NCBI GenBank assembly: GCA_900553465.1 | Contig: USDT01000039.1 | Location: 1-24,009, forward strand | Length of the DNA: 24,009 bases | Source of the DNA: an uncultured Prevotella sp. | GTDB taxonomy: Bacteria > Bacteroidota > Bacteroidia > Bacteroidales > Bacteroidaceae | Direction of reading: 5' to 3' | Part shown: positions 1 through 7,163 of the stretch, in pieces | How the letters are laid out: the number at the start of each line of letters is the position of its first letter | How positions within the stretch are numbered: the first letter of the stretch is position 1 | The notes under the pieces: generated by a model | The model's database searches: none | The model's input: the letters and a program-made list of their open reading frames with translations, nothing else | Told to the model about the DNA's origin: nothing | Translations under genes and position numbers: made by a program

Positions 1-92
1 TCTTTTGCGATTTTATTTTGTCAAAAAAAAGTCAAGAAAAACTGTAAGTCCATCGTTGGAGTTTTCTTGAAAAACACCGGTATGACGTGCTG
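1..92 (-). repeat. Interspersed repeat, copy A (partial, left end only)
   Basis: Read on the minus strand, this stretch matches the left end of two complete copies at 6645-7124 and 22840-23319. It has the same AAGAAAAC block, then ACTTACAG (positions 49 down to 42), then a T-rich block of about 34 nt shared by all three copies. The rest of this copy runs off the left edge. It lies in the intergenic region ahead of greA, with its interior pointing away from that gene. No protein-coding function is evident. Confidence 0.8.
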
Positions 93-381
93 TGAGACAT
101 GCGGACGACATGCTCCCTTCTTGCGGTGAGCATTTATTGGTTGTGACAACGTGAGTATCTGTTCTGAACAATCTGTTCTTGCGAAGTCGTGCCCGGATAT
201 ATATGCATACGCCGGATATGTTTCTGTATGTTTGTGTAGTGCGGATGTCGCCTTGCCGTGAATCATGTGACACGCCGTGCGGTCGGCATGAACGGTGCGT
301 GGGGTTGTACGGGGCGGATTTTATGAAATACACCATAGTATTTTAACAAATGCGCTGCGATTGTTATTAATTGTATAAATA

Positions 382-413
382 TTTGTGTTACAGAAAATAA
401 ATTCATATCTTTG
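382..413 (+). promoter_or_regulatory. Bacteroidota-type promoter for the greA transcription unit
   Basis: A TTTG box at 382-385 is followed after 20 nt by TATCTTTG at 406-413, which matches the Bacteroidota consensus TTTG-N19/20-TAnnTTTG. Transcription would begin near 420, about 110 nt before the greA start. The leader contains the terminator-like hairpin at 447-491. The stretch between copy A and this promoter (about 93-381) holds nothing else I can support. Confidence 0.75.
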
Positions 414-446
414 CAACAGAATATTATTATAAAGGACAAGGATAAG

Positions 447-491
447 GAATTCCGACTGCAAGACTCGCGTGTCGGAATTCTGTATTTTTTT
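447..491 (+). terminator. Terminator-like hairpin in the greA leader
   Basis: A perfect 10-bp stem (GAATTCCGAC at 447-456 with GTCGGAATTC at 471-480, 14-nt loop) is followed by TGTATTTTTTT, the form of an intrinsic terminator. It sits between the promoter at 382-413 and the greA start at 530. Some transcripts should therefore stop about 70 nt after initiation, giving a short leader RNA. It could instead be an attenuator regulating read-through into greA. No upstream gene on this strand needs this terminator. Confidence 0.75.
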
Positions 492-529
492 GTCCACTAA
501 GAAAAACTAACTAATAAAATTTCAAGATT

Positions 530-997
530 ATGGCTTATATGTCACAAGAAGGCTACGAGAAGCTCGTGGCAGACCTGAAACAGCTCGAAGCTGTGGAGCG
601 CCCAAAGGCATCGGCCGCTATTGCAGAGGCCCGCGACAAGGGTGACCTGAGTGAAAATTCCGAATACGATGCAGCCAAGGAAGCTCAGGCTCATCTGGAA
701 GACAAGATAAACAAACTGAAACAGACAATCGCTGAAGCTAAAATCATCGATACCTCACGCCTCAGTGCGGACATGGTGCAGATTCTCTCGAAGGTGGAGA
801 TGACCAACATGACCACAAAGGCCAAGATGACTTATACCATCGTGAGCGAGAACGAGGCCGACCTGAAAGCCGGTAAAATATCGATCAAGACTCCTATCGC
901 GCAGGGATTGCTCAACAAGAAGGTGGGCGACATTGCCGAGATAACCATTCCGCGCGGAACGATAAAGCTGCGCATCGACAAGATCACCATAGAGTAA
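530..997 (+). CDS. greA: Transcription elongation factor GreA
   Basis: GreA binds the secondary channel of RNA polymerase and stimulates cleavage of backtracked transcripts so that stalled complexes can resume. The 155-residue length is typical of the family. The N-terminal coiled coil carries the signature ARDKGDLSENSEYDAAKE at about residues 34-51, including the acidic tip residues (D39, E42 region) that coordinate catalytic magnesium. The C-terminal half (residues 80-155) is the FKBP-like polymerase-binding domain. The HIT-family gene follows after 35 nt on the same strand, so the two are probably co-transcribed from the promoter at 382-413. A second ATG at codon 4 is possible, but the first gives the usual family length. 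Regulation by the leader hairpin at 447-491 is likely. Confidence 0.96.
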   Translation: MAYMSQEGYEKLVADLKQLEAVERPKASAAIAEARDKGDLSENSEYDAAKEAQAHLEDKINKLKQTIAEAKIIDTSRLSADMVQILSKVEMTNMTTKAKMTYTIVSENEADLKAGKISIKTPIAQGLLNKKVGDIAEITIPRGTIKLRIDKITIE

Positions 998-1032
998 GAA
1001 GAACGTAAAAATCAATCTAAAAGCGTAAGGTT

Positions 1033-1437
1033 ATGGGAATATTTGCAAAGATTGCGGCCGGAGAGATTCCAAGTTACAAGTGTGCCGCCAACGATGAGTT
1101 CTATGCTTTTCTCGACATCAACCCCATGGTGAAGGGCCACACGCTGGTGATACCCCGCCGCGAGGTGGACTACATCTTCGATATGGAGGACGACGAGATA
1201 GCACGTTTCCAGGTGTTTGCCAAGAAAGTGGCCCAGGCCATAAAGGCAGCGTTCCCGTGTGTTAAGGTGGGGGAGGCCGTTCTGGGACTTGAGGTGCCTC
1301 ACGCACACATACATCTCGTGCCGATGCAGTCGGAGAAGGATATGAACTTCTCTGCTCCGAAGCTGAAGCTCAGCGACGAGGAGTTTGCTGAAATCGCAGC
1401 AAAAATATTCGCCGAGTACGAGAAAATAGCCGGCTGA
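1033..1437 (+). CDS. HIT family nucleotide hydrolase/transferase (HINT-like)
   Basis: Histidine-triad proteins bind nucleotides and hydrolyse nucleoside phosphoramidates or similar adenylated compounds. The triad motif HAHIHL is at residues 90-95, and the preceding GHTLVIPRR at about residues 35-43 is also typical. The length of 134 residues is usual for a single-domain HINT protein, and no signal peptide is visible, so it should be cytoplasmic. It follows greA by 35 nt and is closed by the bidirectional terminator at 1458-1504. The physiological substrate cannot be read from the sequence. Confidence 0.93.
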   Translation: MGIFAKIAAGEIPSYKCAANDEFYAFLDINPMVKGHTLVIPRREVDYIFDMEDDEIARFQVFAKKVAQAIKAAFPCVKVGEAVLGLEVPHAHIHLVPMQSEKDMNFSAPKLKLSDEEFAEIAAKIFAEYEKIAG

Positions 1438-1457
1438 CACAAGCCGCAGGAAAGAGG

Positions 1458-1504
1458 AAAAGGCCTTATGTCGCACTTCGGGTGAGCGGCATAAGGCCTT
1501 TTCT
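1458..1504. terminator. Bidirectional intrinsic terminator between the HIT gene and manC
   Basis: A 13-bp perfect inverted repeat, AAAAGGCCTTATG (1458-1470) with CATAAGGCCTTTT (1490-1502), encloses a short loop containing CTTCGG. A-rich and T-rich flanks make it usable from both strands, which suits its place between convergent genes. Confidence 0.88.
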
Positions 1505-1532
1505 GTATATTGTCGTGTGCAGGCAGAACCTG

Positions 1533-2624
1533 TTATACGTATTCGTCGCCTTTCTTCATCTGCACCTCGTTGACAAATTTGCGTACAAGGGCCGACGAGT
1601 CTTCCTTCTTGCAGATGAGCAGTACATTGTCTTTCTCAGCCACGATGAAGCCCTCAAGTCCGTTGATGATGGCCAGACGGTCCTTCGGCAGCTTTATCAC
1701 GTTGTTGTGGGCGTCGTCTATCATCACGTCGCTGTCAACCACCACGTTGTCGCCTTCGCCCTTGTGTATGGCTTCATATATGCTGTGCCACGTGCCGAGA
1801 TCGGCCCATCCGAACTCACATTTCATCACGGCCACGTTGTCGGTCTGCTCCAGAAATCCGTAGTCGAGTGACAGGTTGGGGTATGACGGAAAGTTCTCGC
1901 GTATGAAGTTTTTCTCGTCCTCAATGGTGAAGTCGGGGTTCTCCTCGTCGAAGCTTCTCAGTACGGGAGGCAGTATCTCGCAGAAACGGTTGAATCCGTA
2001 GCGCGCGTTGGTGAAGAAGAGACCTGTGTTCCAGTAGAACTCTCCGCTCTCCATGAACATTCTGGCGAACTCGCGTTCCGGCTTTTCTGTGAACGACTGC
2101 ACCATGTATACGTTGTTGCCCACTGGCTCACCGGTCTGTATGTAGCCGTAGCCGGGTTCGGGACGTGTCGGTTTCACGCCCATTGTGAGTATGCAGTCGT
2201 GTGTGCTCACAAAGTCAAGTCCTTCGTTTATGTTCTTGGCGAACATTTCCTCGTTCTGCACAATCTGGTCGGACGGCGTGATGACGATGCTTGCATCCGG
2301 ATTGATGTGCAGTATTCTGTGAGTGGTCCATGCCGCGCTGGGAGCCGTGTTGCGGTGTATCGGCTCGGCCATGATGTTCTGTTCGGGCAGCTCCGGAAGC
2401 TGTTCCTTCACGATGTCGGCATAGTTGATGTTAGTGTTTACATATATATTCTCATGCGGAACAATCTTTGAAAAACGGTCGAAGGTCTGCTGTAGCTGTG
2501 TGCGTCCGCATCCGAAGAAGTCCACAAACTGCTTCGGGAACTGTTCACGGCTCCAAGGCCATAGCCTGCGGCCTTTTCCTCCTGCCAGAATAACGCAATA
2601 GTTGTTTTTAGGATTAGTTCTCAT
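1533..2624 (-). CDS. manC: Mannose-1-phosphate guanylyltransferase (GDP-mannose pyrophosphorylase)
   Basis: The enzyme makes GDP-mannose from GTP and mannose 1-phosphate, supplying mannose- and fucose-type donors for surface glycans. The nucleotidyltransferase signature LAGGKGRRLWP is at residues 13-23, followed by the FPKQF lysine region. Further family motifs are TPSDQ (116-120), GYGYIQTG (158-165), FTEKP (178-182) and WNTGLF (198-203). At 363 residues it has only the guanylyltransferase part and lacks the C-terminal phosphomannose isomerase domain of bifunctional ManC/AlgA enzymes. It stands alone, convergent with the HIT gene and divergent from tRNA-Leu, with its own promoter at 2656-2686. 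It is a plausible precursor supplier for the glycan operons to the right, but the sequence does not show that link directly. Confidence 0.94.
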   Translation of the reverse strand: MRTNPKNNYCVILAGGKGRRLWPWSREQFPKQFVDFFGCGRTQLQQTFDRFSKIVPHENIYVNTNINYADIVKEQLPELPEQNIMAEPIHRNTAPSAAWTTHRILHINPDASIVITPSDQIVQNEEMFAKNINEGLDFVSTHDCILTMGVKPTRPEPGYGYIQTGEPVGNNVYMVQSFTEKPEREFARMFMESGEFYWNTGLFFTNARYGFNRFCEILPPVLRSFDEENPDFTIEDEKNFIRENFPSYPNLSLDYGFLEQTDNVAVMKCEFGWADLGTWHSIYEAIHKGEGDNVVVDSDVMIDDAHNNVIKLPKDRLAIINGLEGFIVAEKDNVLLICKKEDSSALVRKFVNEVQMKKGDEYV

Positions 2625-2655
2625 GACGTTTTTATTTTAAAATCAATTACTTCAG

Positions 2656-2686
2656 CTAAAGTACGAAGTTCCACTGATATTGCCAA
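2656..2686 (-). promoter_or_regulatory. Candidate promoter of manC
   Basis: On the minus strand, TTGG (2686-2683) is followed after 19 nt by TACTTTAG (2663-2656), one mismatch from TAnnTTTG. The position, about 32 nt upstream of the manC ATG, is suitable. The imperfect -7 box lowers confidence. Confidence 0.5.
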
Positions 2687-2815
2687 GACTTTTATATTTA
2701 TTTTAAGAATAACCACGAATTATAAGATATTGTCACGCATTTGCCTTAAATGCGTTGTATAGCCCGGACAAAAACCTTTACATTTCTGATAATTCAAAAA
2801 AAATCAGGCGAAACT

Positions 2816-2846
2816 TTTGTTTTTCCAAAATTATATAGTAAATTTG
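2816..2846 (+). promoter_or_regulatory. Promoter of tRNA-Leu
   Basis: TTTG at 2816-2819 and TAAATTTG at 2839-2846, separated by 19 nt, match the Bacteroidota housekeeping consensus. The -7 box ends 13 nt before the first tRNA base, so transcription starts only a few nucleotides upstream of the mature 5' end. Confidence 0.75.
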
Positions 2847-2859
2847 CACTCGCATTTAT

Positions 2860-2941
2860 GCCCAGATGGCGGAATCGGTAGACGCGCTGGTCTCAAACAC
2901 CAGTGGAGCAATCCGTCCCGGTTCGACCCCGGGTCTGGGTA
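2860..2941 (+). tRNA. tRNA-Leu (anticodon CAA)
   Basis: A type II tRNA folds from this 82-nt stretch. The acceptor stem GCCCAGA pairs with TCTGGGT (one G-U at the first pair). The anticodon arm CTGGT-CTCAAAC-ACCAG places CAA at positions 34-36, reading UUG. A short variable arm GGA/TCC and a T arm CCCGG-TTCGACC-CCGGG are present. The terminal CCA is not encoded, so it must be added after transcription. It has its own promoter and terminator, so it is a single-gene unit. Confidence 0.96.
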
Positions 2942-2944
2942 CAG

Positions 2945-2990
2945 AAAGACGACTGAGTATTGGTTTCCAATGTTCGGCCGTCTTTTATTT
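2945..2990 (+). terminator. Intrinsic terminator of tRNA-Leu
   Basis: A long, nearly continuous hairpin pairs AAAGACG (2945-2951) with CGTCTTT (2979-2985) and continues inward through G-U pairs to ATTGG/CCAAT around a TTT loop. It is followed by TATTTTG. It begins four nucleotides after the mature tRNA end. Confidence 0.85.
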
Positions 2991-3532
2991 TGTGTATATG
3001 GTTGTGTGCCGGTTTGTTTTAATCGTTCTTTCTGACGCTATTTGGATAAATCCTTTTAATGTAGATGTTCTTGAAGTATGGCATAGAAGAAACTGTTTTT
3101 ATGATATTTCTTATTATAACGGGCAAATGGACGCATGATGTTCGTAATGTATGTGCAGGACCGGAAATATCACTGTAATGTCAGAAAGATTAAATGTTAA
3201 ATCATATTTATATTACATTTAATGTGTGAAATAAGCGGAAAATGGGAATTTTAGATTATTTTTGCAACATATTCTTAATATAACCTCAGTTTGTCGGAAA
3301 TTCGGAAGCACGTATCGTGTGTTTGCGGATGGCATATCAGTGCGTGGCAGTTTGGAGACTGGCGTGTGTCGCATCCGGCGTTATATGAGGCAGGACAGGC
3401 ATTGTGTGACGTGGTGACTATTTTATGATAGTGCACCAAATGGTCTGTTTGCCTGTACATGGCATTTCATTCCGTTGTGACAGACGGTAGGTGGAATAAT
3501 TGAGTGTGTATTAAAAAAACGTTTAGGAAAAT
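2991..3532 (+). promoter_or_regulatory. Long gene-free stretch with candidate promoter for the acyltransferase operon
   Basis: No convincing gene lies in this 540-nt stretch. A perfect -7 box TATTTTTG (followed by CAAC) is at 3257-3264, but no TTTG sits at the right distance upstream, so the promoter may need an activator. Just upstream is an AT-rich inverted repeat, TTAAATGT (3190-3197) with ACATTTAA (3215-3222), a possible operator. If the promoter is real, the leader before the acyltransferase start is about 260 nt long, and I recognise no known riboswitch in it. Confidence 0.4.
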
Positions 3533-4411
3533 ATGACATATCATCTGCTGTATTTTTTCTTGAAGTTATTGTCGTATATCCCTTTCCGGGTGATGTATGT
3601 CATATCAGACGTGTTGTATGTTCTGATATATTACATATTCCGGTACAGGCGGGCGATTGTCCGTAAGAATCTCACGGAGTCTTTCCCGGAGAAAAGCTCG
3701 TGTGAGATAATTGATATCGAGAAGAAGTTCTACCGTTTCTTTGCGGATAATCTGCTCGAAACGTGCAAGATGACAACCATTTCGCGTGAAGAGATGGGAC
3801 GGCGGATGAAGTTCACCAATATGGAAACGTTCAACGCCGTACAGCGCGAAGGAAAGTCTGTGGCTCTTTATATGGGACATTTCGGTAACTGGGAGTGGTG
3901 TTCTTCTATGCCTTTGTATTTTGAGAAAGGCACTACTTCGGCTGAAATATATCACAAACTGCGTAATGAGAGCATGGACCGTCTTATGATGCGCAACCGC
4001 GAACGGATGGGTGCTATGTGCGTGGAGATGCGCAAGACCGCGCGTTATATAAACGAACAGGCCAAGGCTGGCAGCACCTGTGTTGTCGGATTCATTGCCG
4101 ACCAGTCACCTCGGAAACGTGACTCACGTTATTTCCTGCATTTCCTTAATCATGAAGTGCCTGTTCTGGTAGGAACGGAAAAGATAGCCAAGCATTACGG
4201 ATTTGAGGCATGGTTTCTCAATGTAAGGCGAGTGAGAAGAGGTTTTTATGAAGCTGAGTATGTGCGGATGCACGAAGACCCCAAGTCATTGCCTGACTTT
4301 GAACTGACAGCCATATATTTCCGTATGCTCGAAGAGGCCATACGGAGACAGCCGGAACTGTATTTGTGGACGCACCGGCGGTTCAAACATGCGAGAAAGC
4401 AGGAGGAATGA
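3533..4411 (+). CDS. LpxL/HtrB-type lipid A biosynthesis acyltransferase
   Basis: This family transfers an acyl chain to lipid A or a related lipid acceptor at the inner membrane. The 292-residue length fits. Residues 1-37 form a hydrophobic membrane anchor, followed by a basic segment (RYRRAIVRKNL). The catalytic HxxxxE motif is GHFGNWEW, with H116 and E121. A second conserved block, FIADQSPRK, lies at about residues 187-195. It is the first gene of a rightward operon with a Stealth phosphotransferase 42 nt downstream and a GT92-like transferase after that. This context suggests a lipid-linked glycan or LPS modification rather than only housekeeping lipid A acylation. Chain and acceptor specificity cannot be read from the sequence. 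Confidence 0.9.
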   Translation: MTYHLLYFFLKLLSYIPFRVMYVISDVLYVLIYYIFRYRRAIVRKNLTESFPEKSSCEIIDIEKKFYRFFADNLLETCKMTTISREEMGRRMKFTNMETFNAVQREGKSVALYMGHFGNWEWCSSMPLYFEKGTTSAEIYHKLRNESMDRLMMRNRERMGAMCVEMRKTARYINEQAKAGSTCVVGFIADQSPRKRDSRYFLHFLNHEVPVLVGTEKIAKHYGFEAWFLNVRRVRRGFYEAEYVRMHEDPKSLPDFELTAIYFRMLEEAIRRQPELYLWTHRRFKHARKQEE

Positions 4412-4453
4412 AAATAACAAAGAGTAAAATATAATTAGGAATTCTATTGTATC

Positions 4454-5446
4454 ATGGATATAGATTTTGTGATTACATGGGTTGATATGGACGACCCGCA
4501 GTGGCAAGCGGATTTTGCAAAGTATTCCGGTAAGAAGGAAAATACCAAGAACGGAGTGTCGGAGGCACGCTTCCGTGATTATGGTTTCCTGAAGTACTGG
4601 TTCCGCGGAGTGGAGAAGTTTGCACCGTGGGTGCGCAAGATACATTTCGTTACCAGTGGCCAAAAGCCTGAGTGGCTTGACGAGAACAATCCGAAGATAA
4701 ACCTGGTGAACCATAAGGATTATATCCCGGAGGAATTCCTGCCCACATACAATTCGGTGGTGATAGAGCGTTATCTGCATAAGATACCTGATCTGGCCGA
4801 ACATTTCGTATACTTCAACGATGATTTCTATATCATCAACAATATTACGACAGAGCGTTTTTTCAGGAACGGACTGCCTTGTGATATTGCCACATTCCTC
4901 TACAATCCGTCTTGGTCGCAGTGGTACAGGAGGATAAAGAACAACCTGAAGATAATAAACCGCCACTTCGACAAGAAAGAAGTGATGGCGCGCGACCATG
5001 ACAAGTGGTTCCATGAGAGTTATGGTTCGAGGGCGCGTTGGAATTATATACTGAAACCTTACGGCAAGTTTATTACCCTGCGCACGCCACACAACGCCCA
5101 GCCTTATCTGAAAAGCACATTCGAAGAGGTGTGGGCCGTGGCTGGAAAGGAACTCACCGAGACATCCGTCAACAGATTCCGTGCCCTGAACGACCTTACT
5201 CCGGAGCTGTTCCGTACATGGCAGATATGCCGCGGAAACTTCGAACCGTACAACACATACAGCGACACAAAGATGTTCCCGCTTATGATCAGACCCAAGC
5301 AGGCGGTGCGTGCGATATACAATCAGTCGTATTCTCTGATATGTCTGAACGATAATGTGCACATCCGCAATTACGAACAGGTGATGGAGAATATACGCAA
5401 CGCGTTTGAGAGCATTCTTCCAGAGAAGTCGAGTTTCGAGCTATAG
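4454..5446 (+). CDS. Stealth family sugar-phosphate transferase (copy 1)
   Basis: Stealth proteins transfer hexose 1-phosphates to sugars, making phosphodiester-linked glycans; capsule polymerases and animal GlcNAc-1-phosphotransferase belong to this family. All four conserved regions are visible in the 330 residues. CR1 is DFVITWVDMDDP (4-15). CR2 begins ARFRDYGFLKYWFRGVEKF (38-56) and includes the FNDDFYI block (121-127). CR3 is around TPHNAQPYLKSTFEE (211-225). CR4 is SLICLNDN (294-301). The C-terminus ends in the KSSFEL type seen in relatives. No signal peptide or membrane segment is evident, so it should act in the cytoplasm. It lies between an acyltransferase gene and a GT92-like gene, implying a phosphosugar on a lipid-linked glycan. 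Donor and acceptor are unknown. Confidence 0.92.
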   Translation: MDIDFVITWVDMDDPQWQADFAKYSGKKENTKNGVSEARFRDYGFLKYWFRGVEKFAPWVRKIHFVTSGQKPEWLDENNPKINLVNHKDYIPEEFLPTYNSVVIERYLHKIPDLAEHFVYFNDDFYIINNITTERFFRNGLPCDIATFLYNPSWSQWYRRIKNNLKIINRHFDKKEVMARDHDKWFHESYGSRARWNYILKPYGKFITLRTPHNAQPYLKSTFEEVWAVAGKELTETSVNRFRALNDLTPELFRTWQICRGNFEPYNTYSDTKMFPLMIRPKQAVRAIYNQSYSLICLNDNVHIRNYEQVMENIRNAFESILPEKSSFEL

Positions 5447-5481
5447 GGCGTTCCTGAATAACAAGTTAGTTGCAGAAAGGT

Positions 5482-6354
5482 ATGGATAAAGTATTTGCGG
5501 AAATAATTGCCGGAGTGATACCTCATAAGATGACGCGCAACAAATGGCGTGGCATACTCCGTTACGGATTTTGGAAGGCGATAAGACTGAAGTACCGTAT
5601 GAGCCGCGATCATACGCCGCCGAAGTATTATCTGACGGTATGTGCCATAGCAAAGAACGAAGGTCCTTATTTCAAGGAGTGGATTGAATGGCATCACAAG
5701 ATGGGAGTGGAGAAGTTCTACATATATGATAATGAGAGCACCGACTGCACGAAAGACGCCCTGAAACCGTATGTTGAGTCCGGACTGGTGGAATATCATT
5801 ATTGGCCCGGCAGCAAACAGCAGCTTCCTGCATACGATCATTGCTTCGAGACCCACAGAACCGAGGCACGCTGGATAGCCGTGATAGATCTCGACGAATT
5901 CATTGTTCCGATAAAAGACCGTAGTATTCCCGATTTCCTTCACCGTATGGAGAAGTTCTCCGTTGTGGAGATAAACTGGCTGGTCTATGGAAGCGGTGGT
6001 GCGAAAAAGCGCGAACCGGGCGGTGTGATGGAGCGATTCAGATGTCATTCGCTGCCTGAACACAGACTGAATACGCATGTAAAGAGCATTGCCGATCCGC
6101 GACGTGTATGCACGATGACCGGATGTCATGAGGCGGCACGTATATCCGGCCGGGCTGCCGATTCGCACGGTGTGCCGTTGAAGAAAGGTTTTCGCGACCG
6201 AGTTCCACAGCAGGACGTTATCCGTATAAATCATTACGCGGTGAAATCATACGAGGAATTTCTCGCCAAGCGTGCTCGTGGACGTGCCCGCATCAACACT
6301 CTGAGGGATATGGGATACTTCGACCGCTACGATCTGAACGACATCAAAGAGTGA
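5482..6354 (+). CDS. Glycosyltransferase family 92-like / GT2-type transferase
   Basis: A probable GT-A fold glycosyltransferase. From the ATG at 5482, the motif CAIAKNE (54-60) is followed by a WIEWHHKMGV segment. Next come YDNESTD (82-88) and the metal-binding DLDEF (136-140), the order seen in GT92 and related bacterial proteins. A TTG at 5470 would add four residues, but the ATG is preceded by AGAAAGG and is preferred. It lies 35 nt after the Stealth gene and is the last gene of the operon, ended by the terminator at 6391-6448. No signal peptide or membrane span is seen. The sugar transferred is unknown. Confidence 0.85.
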   Translation: MDKVFAEIIAGVIPHKMTRNKWRGILRYGFWKAIRLKYRMSRDHTPPKYYLTVCAIAKNEGPYFKEWIEWHHKMGVEKFYIYDNESTDCTKDALKPYVESGLVEYHYWPGSKQQLPAYDHCFETHRTEARWIAVIDLDEFIVPIKDRSIPDFLHRMEKFSVVEINWLVYGSGGAKKREPGGVMERFRCHSLPEHRLNTHVKSIADPRRVCTMTGCHEAARISGRAADSHGVPLKKGFRDRVPQQDVIRINHYAVKSYEEFLAKRARGRARINTLRDMGYFDRYDLNDIKE

Positions 6355-6390
6355 CAGACTGAATATTGTGTGAGACAATATAAGATAAAC

Positions 6391-6448
6391 AATGTGTCCG
6401 ATATGCGATTTGCTTAAATAGTGCAATCATATATCGGACACATTTTTT
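6391..6448 (+). terminator. Strong intrinsic terminator of the acyltransferase-Stealth-GT92 operon
   Basis: A perfect 14-bp stem (AATGTGTCCGATAT at 6391-6404, ATATCGGACACATT at 6431-6444) has further inner pairing between GATTTGC (6407-6413) and GCAATC (6423-6428). A T run follows the stem. Confidence 0.92.
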
Positions 6449-6644
6449 ATGGTTCTTATTCCGTCCAAGAGGAGTCGTTGTGGGCTTTTACTGTTATTCT
6501 TGAACTGCCGGGCACTGATGCATGATCTGCCGGCAATGCATGACGGTATAAAGCGTGAGAGCGCTTTTTCTCATGTTAAACGCATGTTTTCACTACCGAT
6601 GATTCATCGCCGCCGGGTCGGTGCAAACTTTCCGTGTTTTCTCT

Positions 6645-7124
6645 TGCGGCTCATTCCGGCTTTTTTAAAGAAAACTCAGACGACGTACTTACAGTTTTTC
6701 TTGACTTTTTTTTGACAAAATAAAATCGCAAAAGAGATGTAAACAGATGTTAAATCACATACAATAAAGGGCATTTCATATAGAATGGTCTTTTCATATA
6801 CCCTATGACGTAGGTCGGAATAATTCAATTCGCGTTCCGATAATGCCTGTTTTATGGTCCGGTTAAGTTCATATCACGGCATGATATTAAGCATTTGAGC
6901 CCCTGATATGGGCAATATCGCATGCCGAAACGGTGCTTATTGCAGGTCGGAAAAACGGTTGTTGATTGTAAGTTATTGATGTTCAATGTCTTGTATAATC
7001 CTCTCAGAATTCGCGAATTTGCGCCTGAAGGAGAGTCTGCCCGCAAATTCTCGCTTATTTTTCGGGGTAGAACAGAAAACTCAGACCGAAAAACCGCCGG
7101 ATACTTAAAATCTGTAAGTGCCCC
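6645..7124 (+). repeat. Interspersed repeat, copy B (complete)
   Basis: This copy aligns with copy C (22840-23319) without a single gap. The core runs from ACTTACAG (6687-6694) to CTGTAAGT (7112-7119) and is 433 bp, the same as in copy C, with about 75% identity by hand count. Identity is concentrated in the first 34 nt, in blocks such as GAAACGGTGCTTATTGC, and in the last 110 nt. The core ends form a 13-bp inverted repeat with one mismatch. Homology extends about 40 bp outside the left end and about 5 bp (GCCCC) outside the right. It lies between convergent operons. The region 6449-6644, between the terminator and the repeat, holds nothing I can support. Confidence 0.85.
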
Positions 7125-7163
7125 GATTGATTCTCTTTCAGCAGAACTCTACGGTACAGATAA

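Noticed and set aside
21..266. Minus-strand open frame of 81 codons ending LQFFLTFF, with a similar 88-codon frame at 6449-6715
   Set aside because: Only the repeat-derived C-terminal residues are shared; the rest is unrelated between copies, and the codon pattern is not coding-like.
2866..3138. Open frames starting inside tRNA-Leu
   Set aside because: They read through the tRNA and its terminator and have no coding character.
4286..5362. Minus-strand open frame of 358 codons
   Set aside because: It lies opposite the Stealth 1 gene, which has all four family motifs; the frame has no recognisable domain.
5470..5481. TTG start four codons upstream of the GT92-like ATG
   Set aside because: The ATG at 5482 follows AGAAAGG and is the better start; the extra residues have no support.
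5371..6234. Minus-strand open frame of 287 codons
   Set aside because: It is antisense to the GT92-like gene with its intact DLDEF motif.
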